Assembly: GCF_009931695.1 (NCBI RefSeq) | Contig: NZ_CP048000.1 | Span: 1,939,501-2,003,500 of the forward strand | Length of the DNA: 64,000 nucleotides | From: Anaerocolumna sedimenticola | GTDB taxonomy: Bacteria; Bacillota; Clostridia; Lachnospirales; Lachnospiraceae | Direction of reading: 5' to 3' | In this document: one piece after another, positions 24,951 to 34,511 of the stretch | Numbering within the stretch: position 1 is the first letter of the stretch | How the letters are laid out: the number at the start of each line of letters is the position of its first letter | Translations under genes and position numbers: made by a program | Notes under the pieces: generated by a model | Told to the model about the DNA's origin: nothing | Databases searched by the model: none | What the model saw: the letters and a program-made list of their open reading frames with translations, nothing else

Positions 24951-26870
24951 ATGAGTGATTTATTAAAGAATTTTACTGTTTCCGACAGTTTCCTCGGAAG
25001 ATATGAAAAACTTGTAAAGGATATAGTGATACCCTACCAGGAAAAGGTGTTAAAGGATGAAATCCCGGATACTGAAAAAAGCCATGCAATTGAGAATTTT
25101 AACGCAGCAGCTAAATTGCTTGAAACCGGAAAATGTGATGATGAATTTTACGGGATGGTTTTTCAGGACAGTGACGTTGCGAAATGGCTTGAGGCTGCCG
25201 CTTATTCACTTCTTAAGTATCCGGATAAAGAACTGGAAAAACGCTGTGATGAGGTAATTGCTCTTATCGGCCGTGCTCAGCAAAAGGATGGATATCTGAA
25301 TACTTACTTTACGGTTAAGTCCCCTGATAAGCGCTGGACTAACCTGGAAGAGGCCCATGAGCTTTATTGTGCGGGACATATGATGGAAGCAGCTGTTGCT
25401 TATGCAGAATCAACAGGCAAAACAAAACTTCTGGATATAATGAGCCGTATGGCTGATCACATTTACAAACGATTTATAGAAGAGGGTGCAGAGGGATATC
25501 CCGGACACCCGGAAGTTGAACTGGCTCTTATGCGAATGTACCGATGCACCAAAAATGAAAAATATAAAGAACTGGCAGAGCATTTTATTAATGTACGGGG
25601 TGTAGACAGTGATTATTTTATAAAGGAAAGTGAGAAGTACAATTGGACCATATGGGGAAATGACTGCCACAATAAGGAGTATACCCAGAACCATGTGCCG
25701 GTACGTAAGCAGACAAAAGCCGTAGGTCATGCAGTCCGCGCCGTTTATCTATATACGGGTATGGCAGACGTAGCTATTGAAACGAATGACCAGGAACTAA
25801 AAGATGCCTGTAAAACATTATGGGATAACATCACCCAGTGCAGAATGTACGTCACCGGAGCTATCGGCTCAGCTTACGAGGGGGAGGCTTTTACAAAAGA
25901 TTACCATCTACCCAATGACACGGCTTATGCCGAAACCTGTGCTTCGATAGGATTAATTTTCTTTGCAAGAAAAATGCTTGACCTGGAGAAAGACAGCAGA
26001 TATTCGGATACCATGGAACGTGCGTTGTATAACTGTGTACTGGCTGGAATGCAGCTGGATGGAGAAAAGTTCTTCTATGTTAATCCCCTGGAAGTAATTC
26101 CTGGAATTTCCGGTGAAGCCGTAACACACCGCCATGCTCTTCCCCAGAGACCGAAATGGTTTGCCTGTGCCTGCTGTCCTCCTAATGTGGCCAGATTACT
26201 GTCTTCCGTAGGCAGATATGTTTGGAGTGAAGAAAGAGATACGGTTTATTCTCATTTGTTTGTAGGCGGAACCCTTGATCTTACCCATACTTTACATGGT
26301 AAAATAGATGTTGTAACCGAATACCCATATGGCGATAAGGTCACATATAAATTTAAGCCGGATGATACGGTAATGAATATGACACTGGCAATTCGGCTGC
26401 CTCAGTGGAGTAAAGAAACCATTATTACTCTTAACGGTAAAAACTGCAATTATGAAACAAAAGGCGGGTATGCTTATCTTACCGGAGAATTTACTGATAA
26501 AGATGAATTAACCGTGAAATTTGACATGAGTGTAAGGCGTATTTTTGCTTCCAGTAAAGTTAGTTCCAACAGCTGTAAGGTTGCATTTTCCAGAGGACCT
26601 TTGGTTTATTGTGCGGAAGGTATTGATAATAGCGATGATGTTCTTAGCCTAAGTGTTAAGAAAGAAGCGGAAGTGGAAACTTGTACATCAAATAAACTGA
26701 ACGGAATCGTTGAAATTAAAATGGATGGATACAGGACTATAACAGGTGATTCCCTATATTCACTTGAACGCCCTAAGACGGAAACCTGCAAGCTTACACT
26801 TATCCCATATTATGCCTGGGGTAACAGAGGGTTGAATCAAATGCGGGTATGGTTACCGGAAGAGGAATAA
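24951..26870 (+). CDS. Beta-L-arabinofuranosidase, GH127 family
   Basis: A 639-residue enzyme without signal peptide, so intracellular: it would release L-arabinose from imported arabino-oligosaccharides. The family's metal site is visible as Glu328-x-Cys330 (AETCAS) and Cys408-Cys409 in ACCPPN; by analogy with Bifidobacterium HypBA1 the first of the paired Cys is the nucleophile. Glu312 in the GSAYEGEAF segment matches the acid/base position. Alpha/alpha-barrel first half, beta-sandwich C-terminal half, normal length. AAGGAGG precedes ATG 24951. The divergent AraC gene is its probable regulator. Confidence 0.9.
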   Translation: MSDLLKNFTVSDSFLGRYEKLVKDIVIPYQEKVLKDEIPDTEKSHAIENFNAAAKLLETGKCDDEFYGMVFQDSDVAKWLEAAAYSLLKYPDKELEKRCDEVIALIGRAQQKDGYLNTYFTVKSPDKRWTNLEEAHELYCAGHMMEAAVAYAESTGKTKLLDIMSRMADHIYKRFIEEGAEGYPGHPEVELALMRMYRCTKNEKYKELAEHFINVRGVDSDYFIKESEKYNWTIWGNDCHNKEYTQNHVPVRKQTKAVGHAVRAVYLYTGMADVAIETNDQELKDACKTLWDNITQCRMYVTGAIGSAYEGEAFTKDYHLPNDTAYAETCASIGLIFFARKMLDLEKDSRYSDTMERALYNCVLAGMQLDGEKFFYVNPLEVIPGISGEAVTHRHALPQRPKWFACACCPPNVARLLSSVGRYVWSEERDTVYSHLFVGGTLDLTHTLHGKIDVVTEYPYGDKVTYKFKPDDTVMNMTLAIRLPQWSKETIITLNGKNCNYETKGGYAYLTGEFTDKDELTVKFDMSVRRIFASSKVSSNSCKVAFSRGPLVYCAEGIDNSDDVLSLSVKKEAEVETCTSNKLNGIVEIKMDGYRTITGDSLYSLERPKTETCKLTLIPYYAWGNRGLNQMRVWLPEEE

Positions 26871-26892
26871 TAATATAAAACTAATTGAATAA

Positions 26893-26995
26893 TAGGGCTG
26901 TTGCATAATATAAAATCTATCTTGCTTAGGAGAGAATATAAACCATATTCCAGTTCCAAGCTTTATAGGTTGATTAGATTGCAGCAGCCTTTTTT
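26893..26995. repeat. GGCTGTTGC hairpin repeat, copy 2
   Basis: GGGCTGTTGCATAAT pairs with ATTGCAGCAGCC followed by six T. It stands directly behind the GH127 stop and should terminate that transcript. The spacer up to 27202 contains a weak relation to the 151-bp element ends (TAATTTTGAAA near 27024 and AGTTTCGGAATTA near 27095) but not its core. Confidence 0.65.
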
Positions 26996-27202
26996 CAGTA
27001 TAATGATAACTGACTTATTAGAGTAATTTTGAAATTTTTAATTATTTGTATTGTAATTTTCTACCCCAATGCATAAAATGGACATATGCCATTTAGTTTC
27101 GGAATTATAAGGCTTAAGTATTAAAGATGGGGAGGCAACCTATAAGTCTTTCATTAGGGTAAGATTAAAGTATTTATATAGAGGTGGAAAGGGGCTAAAT
27201 TC

Positions 27203-28552
27203 ATGCCGAATGATATGACAACAGATAAACCTATGAAATTGATGATTGGTTTTACAATCCCGATTTTAATAGGCAATATAGTACAGCAATTATATTATGT
27301 AATTGATTCCATTATTGTAGGACAATACTTGGGGGTAAATGCACTTGCAGCAGTAGGCTCTACGGGATCACTTACTTTTTTGGTTATTGGATGGGTTATG
27401 GGAATGACAGGAGGTTTTGCAATCATTATAGCCCAGCGTTATGGCGCAAAAGATTTAAAAGGTGTGAGACATTATGTAGCAATGTCTTATTATTTATGTA
27501 TTTTTATGGCAGTTGTTTTAACAGCCGGATTATTAATAGCTAACAGATGGATATTAACTGTAATGAATACACCGGAGGAAATCATGGAGGATACCTATCG
27601 TTTCATACGTGTCATTTTTATGGGACTGACCGCTACCATTGCATATAATATACTCGCTTCCATTTTACGGGCGTTAGGTGATAGTAAAACTCCATTATAC
27701 TTTTTAGTCCTTTCTTCCATCGTAAATATTATATTGGATTATATATTTATCGCAGGATTTTCTATGGGAGTGGAGGGTGCCGGTTATGCTACGGTAATAT
27801 CCCAGGCTTTAGCCTCTCTTTTGTGTTTCGTTTATATGGTAAAGAAATTTCCGGTTTTAAGATTGAAGAAAGAAGATTCCAATTTCTCAGGGAAAAGTAT
27901 TAAGCGATTAATCGGAATGGGAACTCCTATGGGGCTTCAATTTTCTATAACAGCGATTGGAACGATGATGGTTCAGGTAGCTCTGAATGGATTAGGTCCG
28001 ATTTACATAGCTGCATTTACCGCATGCGGTAAGATTCAGAATATTATTACACAACCATTTCCGTCTTTAGGAGCTAGTATGGCCACCTATGTAGGTCAGA
28101 ATACCGGAGCCGGAAGAATGGACAGAGTCAAAGACGGAGTCAGGGCAGGTATTATTATAACATTAATCTGCAGTGCGGTTTCAATGGTGGCAGTATTGGT
28201 TTTCGGCGATTTATTGGTAAGGTTATTTATTACTGATAACAGCGGAGGCGTTGTGGAAAAGGCAAAAGTTTATTTCTGCGCGGTAGCCGGATTTTATCCT
28301 GCCTTAGGATTTATTTATGTTTACAGAAATTCATTGCAGGGTTTGGGATACGGACTGTTACCTATGTTAGGCGGAGTTTTTGAATTATTTGCAAGAGTGC
28401 TTGTTATAATAATCCTGGCTAAGCCTTTTGGTTATGTTGGAATATGTTTTGCAAATCCTGTTGCCTGGGTATCCGCGTTAATACCGTTAATTCCGGCTTA
28501 TTATTACCGAATGAAAAAGTTAAGCGGTAATATTACCAATACTTTGGAATAA
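27203..28552 (+). CDS. MATE-family multidrug exporter
   Basis: A 449-residue inner-membrane protein with about twelve membrane segments in two similar halves (IGNIVQQLYYVIDSIIVGQYLG at the first helices, GASMATYVGQNTGAGR in the second half are hallmarks). It exports drugs or metabolites in exchange for Na+ or H+. The start at 27203 follows AGGTGGAAAGGGG at long spacing. It is a single gene bounded by a terminator at 28589. Substrate unknown. Confidence 0.9.
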   Translation: MPNDMTTDKPMKLMIGFTIPILIGNIVQQLYYVIDSIIVGQYLGVNALAAVGSTGSLTFLVIGWVMGMTGGFAIIIAQRYGAKDLKGVRHYVAMSYYLCIFMAVVLTAGLLIANRWILTVMNTPEEIMEDTYRFIRVIFMGLTATIAYNILASILRALGDSKTPLYFLVLSSIVNIILDYIFIAGFSMGVEGAGYATVISQALASLLCFVYMVKKFPVLRLKKEDSNFSGKSIKRLIGMGTPMGLQFSITAIGTMMVQVALNGLGPIYIAAFTACGKIQNIITQPFPSLGASMATYVGQNTGAGRMDRVKDGVRAGIIITLICSAVSMVAVLVFGDLLVRLFITDNSGGVVEKAKVYFCAVAGFYPALGFIYVYRNSLQGLGYGLLPMLGGVFELFARVLVIIILAKPFGYVGICFANPVAWVSALIPLIPAYYYRMKKLSGNITNTLE

Positions 28553-28588
28553 TAAGATAATATCAAATTAAAAAGGTGCTTGAACGAA

Positions 28589-28633
28589 AAAAACAGCAGG
28601 ATTACGCTCTGCCAGACTAACCCTGCTGTTTTT
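28589..28633. terminator. Bidirectional terminator
   Basis: AAAAACAGCAGG and CCTGCTGTTTTT pair perfectly over a 21-base loop. It lies between the convergent MATE and epimerase genes and serves both. Confidence 0.85.
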
Positions 28634-28722
28634 ATGTGCAAATAAATTCCATATGAGTAAAAGTATTAAATTAAAAATTAAATATAATATCCCCGCGCCG
28701 CATGGGAGTATGGTTTCATTAA

Positions 28723-29604
28723 TTATAGTATGGTGATATCAAAGGCAAGTACTGTAGACTGGTTCGGAGGCAGTATTTTAACTCCTCTTTTTTCTTCAAA
28801 GATATCGGATTCATCATTGCAGGTGGAAATTCCGGTCCAAGGTTCCAAAGCTACAAAAGGGCCATTATTGGAACTTGACCATAAAATAAAATAATCAAAA
28901 CCTTCAAAATCCACTTTAATTCCTTTGCCGGTTCCTGGATTAGTCAGTTTTACGGAACGGGATTTTAATTGGTCAAAAATCAACGCATCCACACTGAAAT
29001 AGCTGTGTTTCAGCGGAAGTACGGATTCATTGTTAAGAACAGGCAGACGGTTATCCACATTTATCAGGCCGGTGGCAGGTATGGATTCCGGACATAGTGC
29101 AACTTCAGGTTTTTCAAATTCTACAATATAATCTTCAAATTTTTCACCGGGCAGAAGCGGACAATTAAAGCCAGGATGTCCCCCGATAAAAAATGGCATT
29201 GGGATGGAATTACGGTTAAATACATTAAAAGATGTTGTTATTGTTTTATCCTTAAGCATATATGTAATTTGTAATTCAAAATCATAGGGGAATCGGGATT
29301 TTAATTCCTCATTGGACCGAATGGAAAATGTTATGGAATCATCTGTTTGGCCTACATAGGTGAATTCCAGTTTTCGTACTATTCCATGACGCTCCATAGT
29401 ACAGGACAAACCATCACCGATAACAGCCTTTTTATCCCTTATACTTCCGCATATGGGGAACATGACAGGGGCCTGTCCGGACCAGAAAGCAGGATCCCCT
29501 TGCCACAGGTATTCTAAACCCTCAGAATCTTTAATCGAAACGATTCCACCACCCAGGGTATCAAATTTTACTGTAATCTTATCGTTTTTTAAAAAATATT
29601 GCAT
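28723..29604 (-). CDS. Aldose 1-epimerase family protein
   Basis: A 293-residue cytoplasmic protein of the galactose-mutarotase/LacX type, which interconverts alpha and beta anomers of an aldose. Visible: TLGGGIVSIKDSEGLEYLWQ near the start, APVMFPICGSIRD, GGHPGFNCPL carrying the catalytic-region His, and FVALEPWTG with the conserved Glu. The start at 29604 is set by GGAGG five bases upstream; an earlier in-frame ATG overlaps that site. It is divergent from the aldolase operon and may prepare its sugar. True sugar is unknown. Confidence 0.82.
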   Translation of the reverse strand: MQYFLKNDKITVKFDTLGGGIVSIKDSEGLEYLWQGDPAFWSGQAPVMFPICGSIRDKKAVIGDGLSCTMERHGIVRKLEFTYVGQTDDSITFSIRSNEELKSRFPYDFELQITYMLKDKTITTSFNVFNRNSIPMPFFIGGHPGFNCPLLPGEKFEDYIVEFEKPEVALCPESIPATGLINVDNRLPVLNNESVLPLKHSYFSVDALIFDQLKSRSVKLTNPGTGKGIKVDFEGFDYFILWSSSNNGPFVALEPWTGISTCNDESDIFEEKRGVKILPPNQSTVLAFDITIL

Positions 29605-29741
29605 AATTACCTCCATTTCTATACATATCTTATTGGGAATCTGTAGTTTGTAACATAAAACTTAGATATTAAACTAATATTATTAACTTGTTTTTGAAAA
29701 GTCAATAGAAAAATTTATTTAAATAGTCGAAAATAATAAAG

Positions 29742-29769
29742 TTGACATTGATGATGGTTATGATATAAT
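29742..29769 (+). promoter_or_regulatory. Promoter of the aldolase operon
   Basis: Perfect TTGACA (29742-29747) and perfect TATAAT (29764-29769), 16 bases apart. A LacI-type palindrome starts 13 bases after the -10 box, so this strong promoter would be blocked by the operon's own LacI protein. Confidence 0.8.
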
Positions 29770-29782
29770 GTAATTGAAAACA

Positions 29783-29792
29783 GAAACGTTTC
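29783..29792. promoter_or_regulatory. LacI-type operator
   Basis: GAAACGTTTC, a perfect palindrome with the central CG typical of LacI/CcpA-family sites, placed at about +7 to +16 of the predicted transcript. A related half-matching site is at 31841. Confidence 0.6.
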
Positions 29793-29819
29793 GGATTTGA
29801 ATAAAGGAGGAAATGGAAT

Positions 29820-30674
29820 ATGGCACTTGTAACATCGGAAAAAATGCTTTTAGATGCTCAGAGAGGTGGATATGCCGTTGGAGCATTTAATGTTGAAAAT
29901 ATGGAGATGGTAAAGGCAGTTTTAGCGGCAGCAGAAGAATTGAATGCACCAGTTATGCTTCAGACAACTCCTTCTACTGTTAAGTATGGTTCACTTGAAA
30001 CCTTTGCAGCTATCGTTACAGCGGAAGCCAAGAAAGCTTCAGTTCCGGTTGCATTGCATCTGGATCATGGCAGCAGCTTTGAACTTGCAGTAAGAGCGAT
30101 TAAAGAGGGATATACTTCAATTATGATTGATGGGTCCCATGAAACTTTTGAAAATAATATTGAAGTCAGCAGGAAAGTAGTTGAAGTAGCAAAACCTAAT
30201 GGTATACCCGTAGAGGCGGAGCTTGGCAAAGTCGGCGGTAAGGAGGATGATCTGGAAGCGGAAGCAGATACCAATACAGATCCTATGGAAGCAAAAGAAT
30301 TTGTGGAAAGAACAGGAATCACTTCTCTTGCAGTAGCGATTGGAACAGCACATGGTTTTTATAGTGGTACTCCGGTGCTTGATAAAGAAAGACTTTCTGA
30401 AATCAGAAAGGTAGTATCCATACCTTTGGTATTACATGGTGCTTCCGGGTTAAGCGATGAAGATGTAAAAGACTGTGTAAAACGGGGAATCTGCAAAGTT
30501 AACTTTGCTACGGAACTTCGGGTTGCTTATACGGACGGAATTAAGGAATTGTTAAAAGAAAAACCGGATACCTTTGATCCGAAGAACTTTGGAAAAGCAG
30601 GTATGGAGAAAGTGAAAGAGCTGGTTAAAAACCGTATTTTAGTTTGCGGAAGTGATAATAAAGTGATAAAATAA
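29820..30674 (+). CDS. Class II ketose-bisphosphate aldolase, GatY/KbaY-like
   Basis: A 284-residue zinc aldolase that cleaves a ketose 1,6-bisphosphate (tagatose- or fructose-type) into dihydroxyacetone phosphate and an aldehyde. Catalytic Asp82 and zinc ligand His83 (HLDHG), His178 (GTAHGFY) and His206 (LHGASG) are all in place; length equals GatY/KbaY. AAGGAGG lies before ATG 29820. First gene of the operon with LacI regulator, sugar kinase, GatD-like dehydrogenase and PfkB kinase, which favours tagatose-type substrate, but fructose 1,6-bisphosphate is also possible. Confidence 0.88.
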   Translation: MALVTSEKMLLDAQRGGYAVGAFNVENMEMVKAVLAAAEELNAPVMLQTTPSTVKYGSLETFAAIVTAEAKKASVPVALHLDHGSSFELAVRAIKEGYTSIMIDGSHETFENNIEVSRKVVEVAKPNGIPVEAELGKVGGKEDDLEAEADTNTDPMEAKEFVERTGITSLAVAIGTAHGFYSGTPVLDKERLSEIRKVVSIPLVLHGASGLSDEDVKDCVKRGICKVNFATELRVAYTDGIKELLKEKPDTFDPKNFGKAGMEKVKELVKNRILVCGSDNKVIK

Positions 30675-30718
30675 TTAAAAGTTATTAGTTATTTTATAAA
30701 AAGGCGGGTAGTAAAGCA

Positions 30719-31735
30719 GTGGTAGCTACGATTAAAGATATAGCAAAGTACACAGGTCTGGGGCTTGCGACAATTTCTTCCTATTTAAATGGCGGTAATG
30801 TCCGGGAAGAAAACCGGAAAAAGATAGAAGCGGCAATTAAAGAGTTGAATTTCGAAGTAAACGAAGTAGCACGTGGCCTAAAAACAAATAAAACCAAAAC
30901 AATTGGTGTCGTGATTCCGGAATTAAATATTAATTTTTGTACGGAAATTATAACTGCTATGGAAGATGTTTTGAGAAACCATGGATATGCTACCATTGTC
31001 TGTGACTGTAGAACCAATAAAGAGCTGGAGAAAAATGCAGTTGATTTTCTTTTTCGTAAAAGAGTGGATGGAATTATTAATATGCCGGTTAATTCGGACG
31101 GGTCCCATTTAAGCTGTTTCCACAAGGCAAAGAAACCAATTGTTTTGATTGACCGTAAAATTAATGGAATCGAATGTGATTATGTTCTGGTAGATAATCT
31201 TACCGCAGCAAAAAATGCGATACAGAGGCTTATAGATAACGGACATAAACGAATTGGCATGGTTGGCGGCCCGGAGGATGTATTTACTGCACAGGAGAGA
31301 ATGCTTGGATATAAACTGGCTCTAATGGAAGCCGGCATTGTTCCCGAGGATAGACTGATAGAACATGGGGACTATACCATTAATGGTGGGGCCAGGTGCC
31401 TGGAAAAACTGGTAAAGAATAATAGAGATATGACGGCGGTATTTGTTGCAAATCATGAAATGACCATGGGTGCGGTAATCGGAATCAATGAGTTGGGTGT
31501 TAAAATACCGGAAGAGCTTTCTGTTATTGGTTTTGATAACACGGAATTTGCGAGAGCATGCAAACCTAAATTAACCATTGTAACCCAGCCCAAAGAAGAG
31601 ATAGGCAAAAATGTAGCCGAATTAATTTTAAAAAGAATTGCAGAAAATAAAAGTGAACAGGAAATAGAATATAAAATTATAAAACTGCAAACAGATATCA
31701 TGGAAGGCAATTCTATCAGAAATTTAAAAAAATAA
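30719..31735 (+). CDS. LacI-family transcriptional regulator
   Basis: A 338-residue repressor. N-terminal helix-turn-helix (TIKDIAKYTGLGLATISSYLNG in part; hinge NEVARGLKTNKT about 44-58), then a periplasmic-binding-protein-like sugar domain (TIGVVIPELN, RVDGIINMPV, RIGMVGGPEDVFTAQERMLGY). It starts at GTG 30719 after a weak AAGGCGGG. Operators GAAACGTTTC at 29783 and GAAACGTTAC at 31841 flank its own gene, ahead of the aldolase and the kinase, fitting local control of the catabolic operon. Confidence 0.9.
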   Translation: MVATIKDIAKYTGLGLATISSYLNGGNVREENRKKIEAAIKELNFEVNEVARGLKTNKTKTIGVVIPELNINFCTEIITAMEDVLRNHGYATIVCDCRTNKELEKNAVDFLFRKRVDGIINMPVNSDGSHLSCFHKAKKPIVLIDRKINGIECDYVLVDNLTAAKNAIQRLIDNGHKRIGMVGGPEDVFTAQERMLGYKLALMEAGIVPEDRLIEHGDYTINGGARCLEKLVKNNRDMTAVFVANHEMTMGAVIGINELGVKIPEELSVIGFDNTEFARACKPKLTIVTQPKEEIGKNVAELILKRIAENKSEQEIEYKIIKLQTDIMEGNSIRNLKK

Positions 31736-31840
31736 TAGAAATAAAAACAGAAATAGAAATAAAAATAGAATTAAAAATTATAATAACAATAATAATAAAA
31801 AATAACAGACATTTAAGTGTAGTTAATTTTAATTAAAGGC

Positions 31841-31850
31841 GAAACGTTAC
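31841..31850. promoter_or_regulatory. Second LacI-type operator
   Basis: GAAACGTTAC shares eight of ten bases with the operator at 29783, and lies 69 bases before the sugar kinase start, in the only sizeable gap of the operon. It could give looping with the first site or a separate kinase promoter. The rest of the gap (31736-31918) is a very A-rich spacer. Confidence 0.45.
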
Positions 31851-31918
31851 GATTTTGAGAAGCTGCCGGTAAAGCTGATACCTAAATCCGCGGCGTGTTG
31901 GCAGCAGGGAGGATTAGT

Positions 31919-33430
31919 GTGAAGAAATACTTACTTGGAATCGATATTGGAACAAGTGCTTGCAAGATAGCAATTTTTAACAAGCAGGGTGAAGTGTTAG
32001 CCAGTGAAAACGGAGATTATCCGGTTTATTATCCAAAACCGGGTTATGCGGAACAAAATCCGGATGAATGGTGGGAAGCAATTTATCAAACCATAAATAC
32101 TACTATTCAAAAAGCAGGTATTGAGAAAGAAGAGATCGCTGGTATTGGTGTTGACGGACAGAGCTGGTCGGCTATTGCAATTGATGAAACAGGAAAAGTC
32201 CTTACAAACACGCCAATCTGGATGGATACCAGGGCAGATGCCATCTGTAAACGTCTGAATAAAGAAATCGGTGACGACGCTATATTTAATCTGGCGGGCA
32301 ATTCTCTTCAGCCTTCTTATACCACTGCAAAAATATTGTGGTATAAAGAAAATCTTCCTGAGGTATATGAAAAGACTTATAAAATATTACAATCAAACAG
32401 TTTTATCGTTTACCGACTGACCGGAGTGTTAAGCCAGGAAAAATCCCAGGGTTATGGATTGCACTGTTTTGATATGCACACCGGAACCTGGAATGAAGAT
32501 ATGTGTAAGAAACTTGGAATTCCATTTCATTTTCTGCCGGAAATCTATGACTGTCATCAGGTGGTTGGCCATGTGACGGAAGAAGCGGCCAGATTAAGCG
32601 GTCTGGCAGCAGGAACTCCTGTTGTAGCCGGTGGTTTGGATGCAGCCTGCGGAACACTTGGAGCAGGAGTTATTCACCCCTATGAGACACAGGAACAGGG
32701 AGGCCAGGCCGGCGGAATGAGCATCTGTCTTAAGGAATACAGTGCAGATCCCAGTCTGATTCTCAGTTTTCATGTAGTACCGAATTTATGGCTGCTGCAG
32801 GGCGGCACTACCGGCGGCGGTGGTGTGATGAGATGGTTCGAGAAAGAATTTGCCGATTATGAAAGAGAAGTGGGGAAAAATACCGGAAAATCTTCTCTGG
32901 CTCTATTGGATGAATCCGCAGCCAAAGTAAATCCAGGCTGTAACGGTATGGTCTTTTTACCGTATATGGCGGGGGAAAGGTCACCAATCTGGGATGTGAA
33001 TGCGAAAGGCGTATATTACGGACTGGATTACAGTAAGACCAAAGGGCATTTCGTAAGAGCGGCAATGGAGGGAGTAGCTTTTTCCCTAAAGCATAATCTG
33101 GACGTTGCAGCGGCTGCCGGTGCACAGGTGGGCGAATTAAAGGCTATGGGCGGAGCGGCCAATTCCCGGATTTGGACGCAGATAAAATCAGATATAACCG
33201 GTAAGCCGATTGCCGTTCCGTCTTCCGATACGGCAACCACCCTGGGAGCGGTTATTCTGGCCGGTGTCGGCGTGGGAATGTACCGTGATTTTGAAGAAGC
33301 GGTAGAAATGACGGTTAAAGTAAAAAGGTATCATGAACCAAATATGGAGAATTATAAGATATATCAGGAAAGATATAAGACATATTTGGAACTGTATCAT
33401 AATTTAAAAAACACCATGAAGGAGAGGTAA
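31919..33430 (+). CDS. FGGY-family sugar or polyol kinase (xylulokinase-like)
   Basis: A 503-residue ATP-dependent kinase. N-terminal phosphate loop LLGIDIGTSACKIAIF (5-20), substrate-domain motifs GVDGQSWSAIAID and MDTRAD, ATP-domain GGTTGGGGVMRWFE and AMGGAANSRIWTQIKSDI. It is nearest in shape to xylulokinases, but FGGY specificity is broad (xylulose, ribulose, glycerol, erythritol and other polyols). In this operon a dehydrogenase of the galactitol-1-phosphate type follows six bases later, so phosphorylation of an alditol or of a ketose are both possible. GTG 31919 follows GGAGG. Confidence 0.85.
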   Translation: MKKYLLGIDIGTSACKIAIFNKQGEVLASENGDYPVYYPKPGYAEQNPDEWWEAIYQTINTTIQKAGIEKEEIAGIGVDGQSWSAIAIDETGKVLTNTPIWMDTRADAICKRLNKEIGDDAIFNLAGNSLQPSYTTAKILWYKENLPEVYEKTYKILQSNSFIVYRLTGVLSQEKSQGYGLHCFDMHTGTWNEDMCKKLGIPFHFLPEIYDCHQVVGHVTEEAARLSGLAAGTPVVAGGLDAACGTLGAGVIHPYETQEQGGQAGGMSICLKEYSADPSLILSFHVVPNLWLLQGGTTGGGGVMRWFEKEFADYEREVGKNTGKSSLALLDESAAKVNPGCNGMVFLPYMAGERSPIWDVNAKGVYYGLDYSKTKGHFVRAAMEGVAFSLKHNLDVAAAAGAQVGELKAMGGAANSRIWTQIKSDITGKPIAVPSSDTATTLGAVILAGVGVGMYRDFEEAVEMTVKVKRYHEPNMENYKIYQERYKTYLELYHNLKNTMKER

Positions 33431-33435
33431 GGTAA

Positions 33436-34485
33436 ATGAAAGCAGCTGTAGTCGTAGCAAATGAAGATGTACAATATTTGGATTATGAAGAACCGGTAAC
33501 AAAACCCGGTACGGTTAAAGTTAAAGTAAAAGCTTCCGGTATCTGCGGTTCCGATATTCCAAGAGTATTGCATAACGGTGTCCATTTTTACCCTATTGTA
33601 TTAGGACATGAGTTTTCCGGAGAGGTTGTAGAGATTGGTGAGGGTGTTACAAAAGTTAAGGTCGGAGACAGGGTTTCCGGTGCGCCGCTGCTTCCTTGTT
33701 TGACCTGTGATGACTGTCAGAACGGAAACTATTCCCTGTGCAAACATTACAGTTTTATTGGTTCCAGAGAACAGGGGAGTAATGCGGATTATGTAGTAAT
33801 ACCCGAAAGAAATGCAGTGGTATTTGATAAAAGTATCTCTTTTGAACAAGGTGCTATGTTTGAGCCTTCTACCGTAGCTCTCCATGGACTGCTGCAGAAT
33901 GATTATCAGGGTGGAAAAAATGTTGCCATATTAGGCGGAGGAACCATCGGTTTATTCACCATGCAGTGGGCAAAAATCTATGGATCCAGGAAAGTGGTAG
34001 TATTTGATATCAACAACGAAAGGCTTGCACTTGCTAAACGGCTTGGTGCGGATGAAGTGGTGAATACTACGGAAGAAGGTTTCATGGAAAAAGCGATGGA
34101 ATATACAGACGGGAAAGGTTACGACTATGTTTTTGAAACAGCAGGGGCAGCCCCGACCATGTATATGGCATTTGAATTAGCAGCTAACAAATCCCACGTT
34201 TGCTTTATCGGTACTCCCCATGTTACTTTAGAATTTTCACAGAAGTTGTGGGAAAACATGAATCGTAAGGAATTTAAATTAACCGGTTCCTGGATGTCTT
34301 ACAGTGCGCCGTTCCCGGGAAAAGAATGGGAGTTGACTGCCCATTATTATGCAACGGGACAGTTAAAATTTGATAAGGATTTAATCGCAGGAAAATACCC
34401 AATGAGCAAAGCACAGGAGGCATTTCAGTTATTTAAGGTGCCTGGTGCGGTAAACGGTAAAATTCTGCTGGTAAATGAAGAATAG
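33436..34485 (+). CDS. Zinc-dependent polyol-phosphate dehydrogenase, GatD-like
   Basis: A 349-residue medium-chain dehydrogenase resembling galactitol-1-phosphate 5-dehydrogenase. Catalytic zinc ligands Cys37 and His58-Glu59 (GHEF), with Glu143 in MFEPSTVALHG; structural zinc Cys88, Cys91, Cys94, Cys102; NAD-binding GGGTIG (167-172) and acidic VFDINNER. It would oxidise a hexitol or pentitol (phosphate) to the ketose form. It starts six bases after the kinase stop with an AGGAGAGG site inside the kinase end, so the two are coupled. Confidence 0.88.
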   Translation: MKAAVVVANEDVQYLDYEEPVTKPGTVKVKVKASGICGSDIPRVLHNGVHFYPIVLGHEFSGEVVEIGEGVTKVKVGDRVSGAPLLPCLTCDDCQNGNYSLCKHYSFIGSREQGSNADYVVIPERNAVVFDKSISFEQGAMFEPSTVALHGLLQNDYQGGKNVAILGGGTIGLFTMQWAKIYGSRKVVVFDINNERLALAKRLGADEVVNTTEEGFMEKAMEYTDGKGYDYVFETAGAAPTMYMAFELAANKSHVCFIGTPHVTLEFSQKLWENMNRKEFKLTGSWMSYSAPFPGKEWELTAHYYATGQLKFDKDLIAGKYPMSKAQEAFQLFKVPGAVNGKILLVNEE

Positions 34486-34511
34486 CGTACGGCATAGAAA
34501 GGAATACAGAT

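Noticed and set aside
27022-27108. Third copy of the 151-bp element
   Set aside because: Only the outer 10-12 bases resemble the ends; the conserved core is absent and the length is wrong, so the likeness may be chance in AT-rich DNA.
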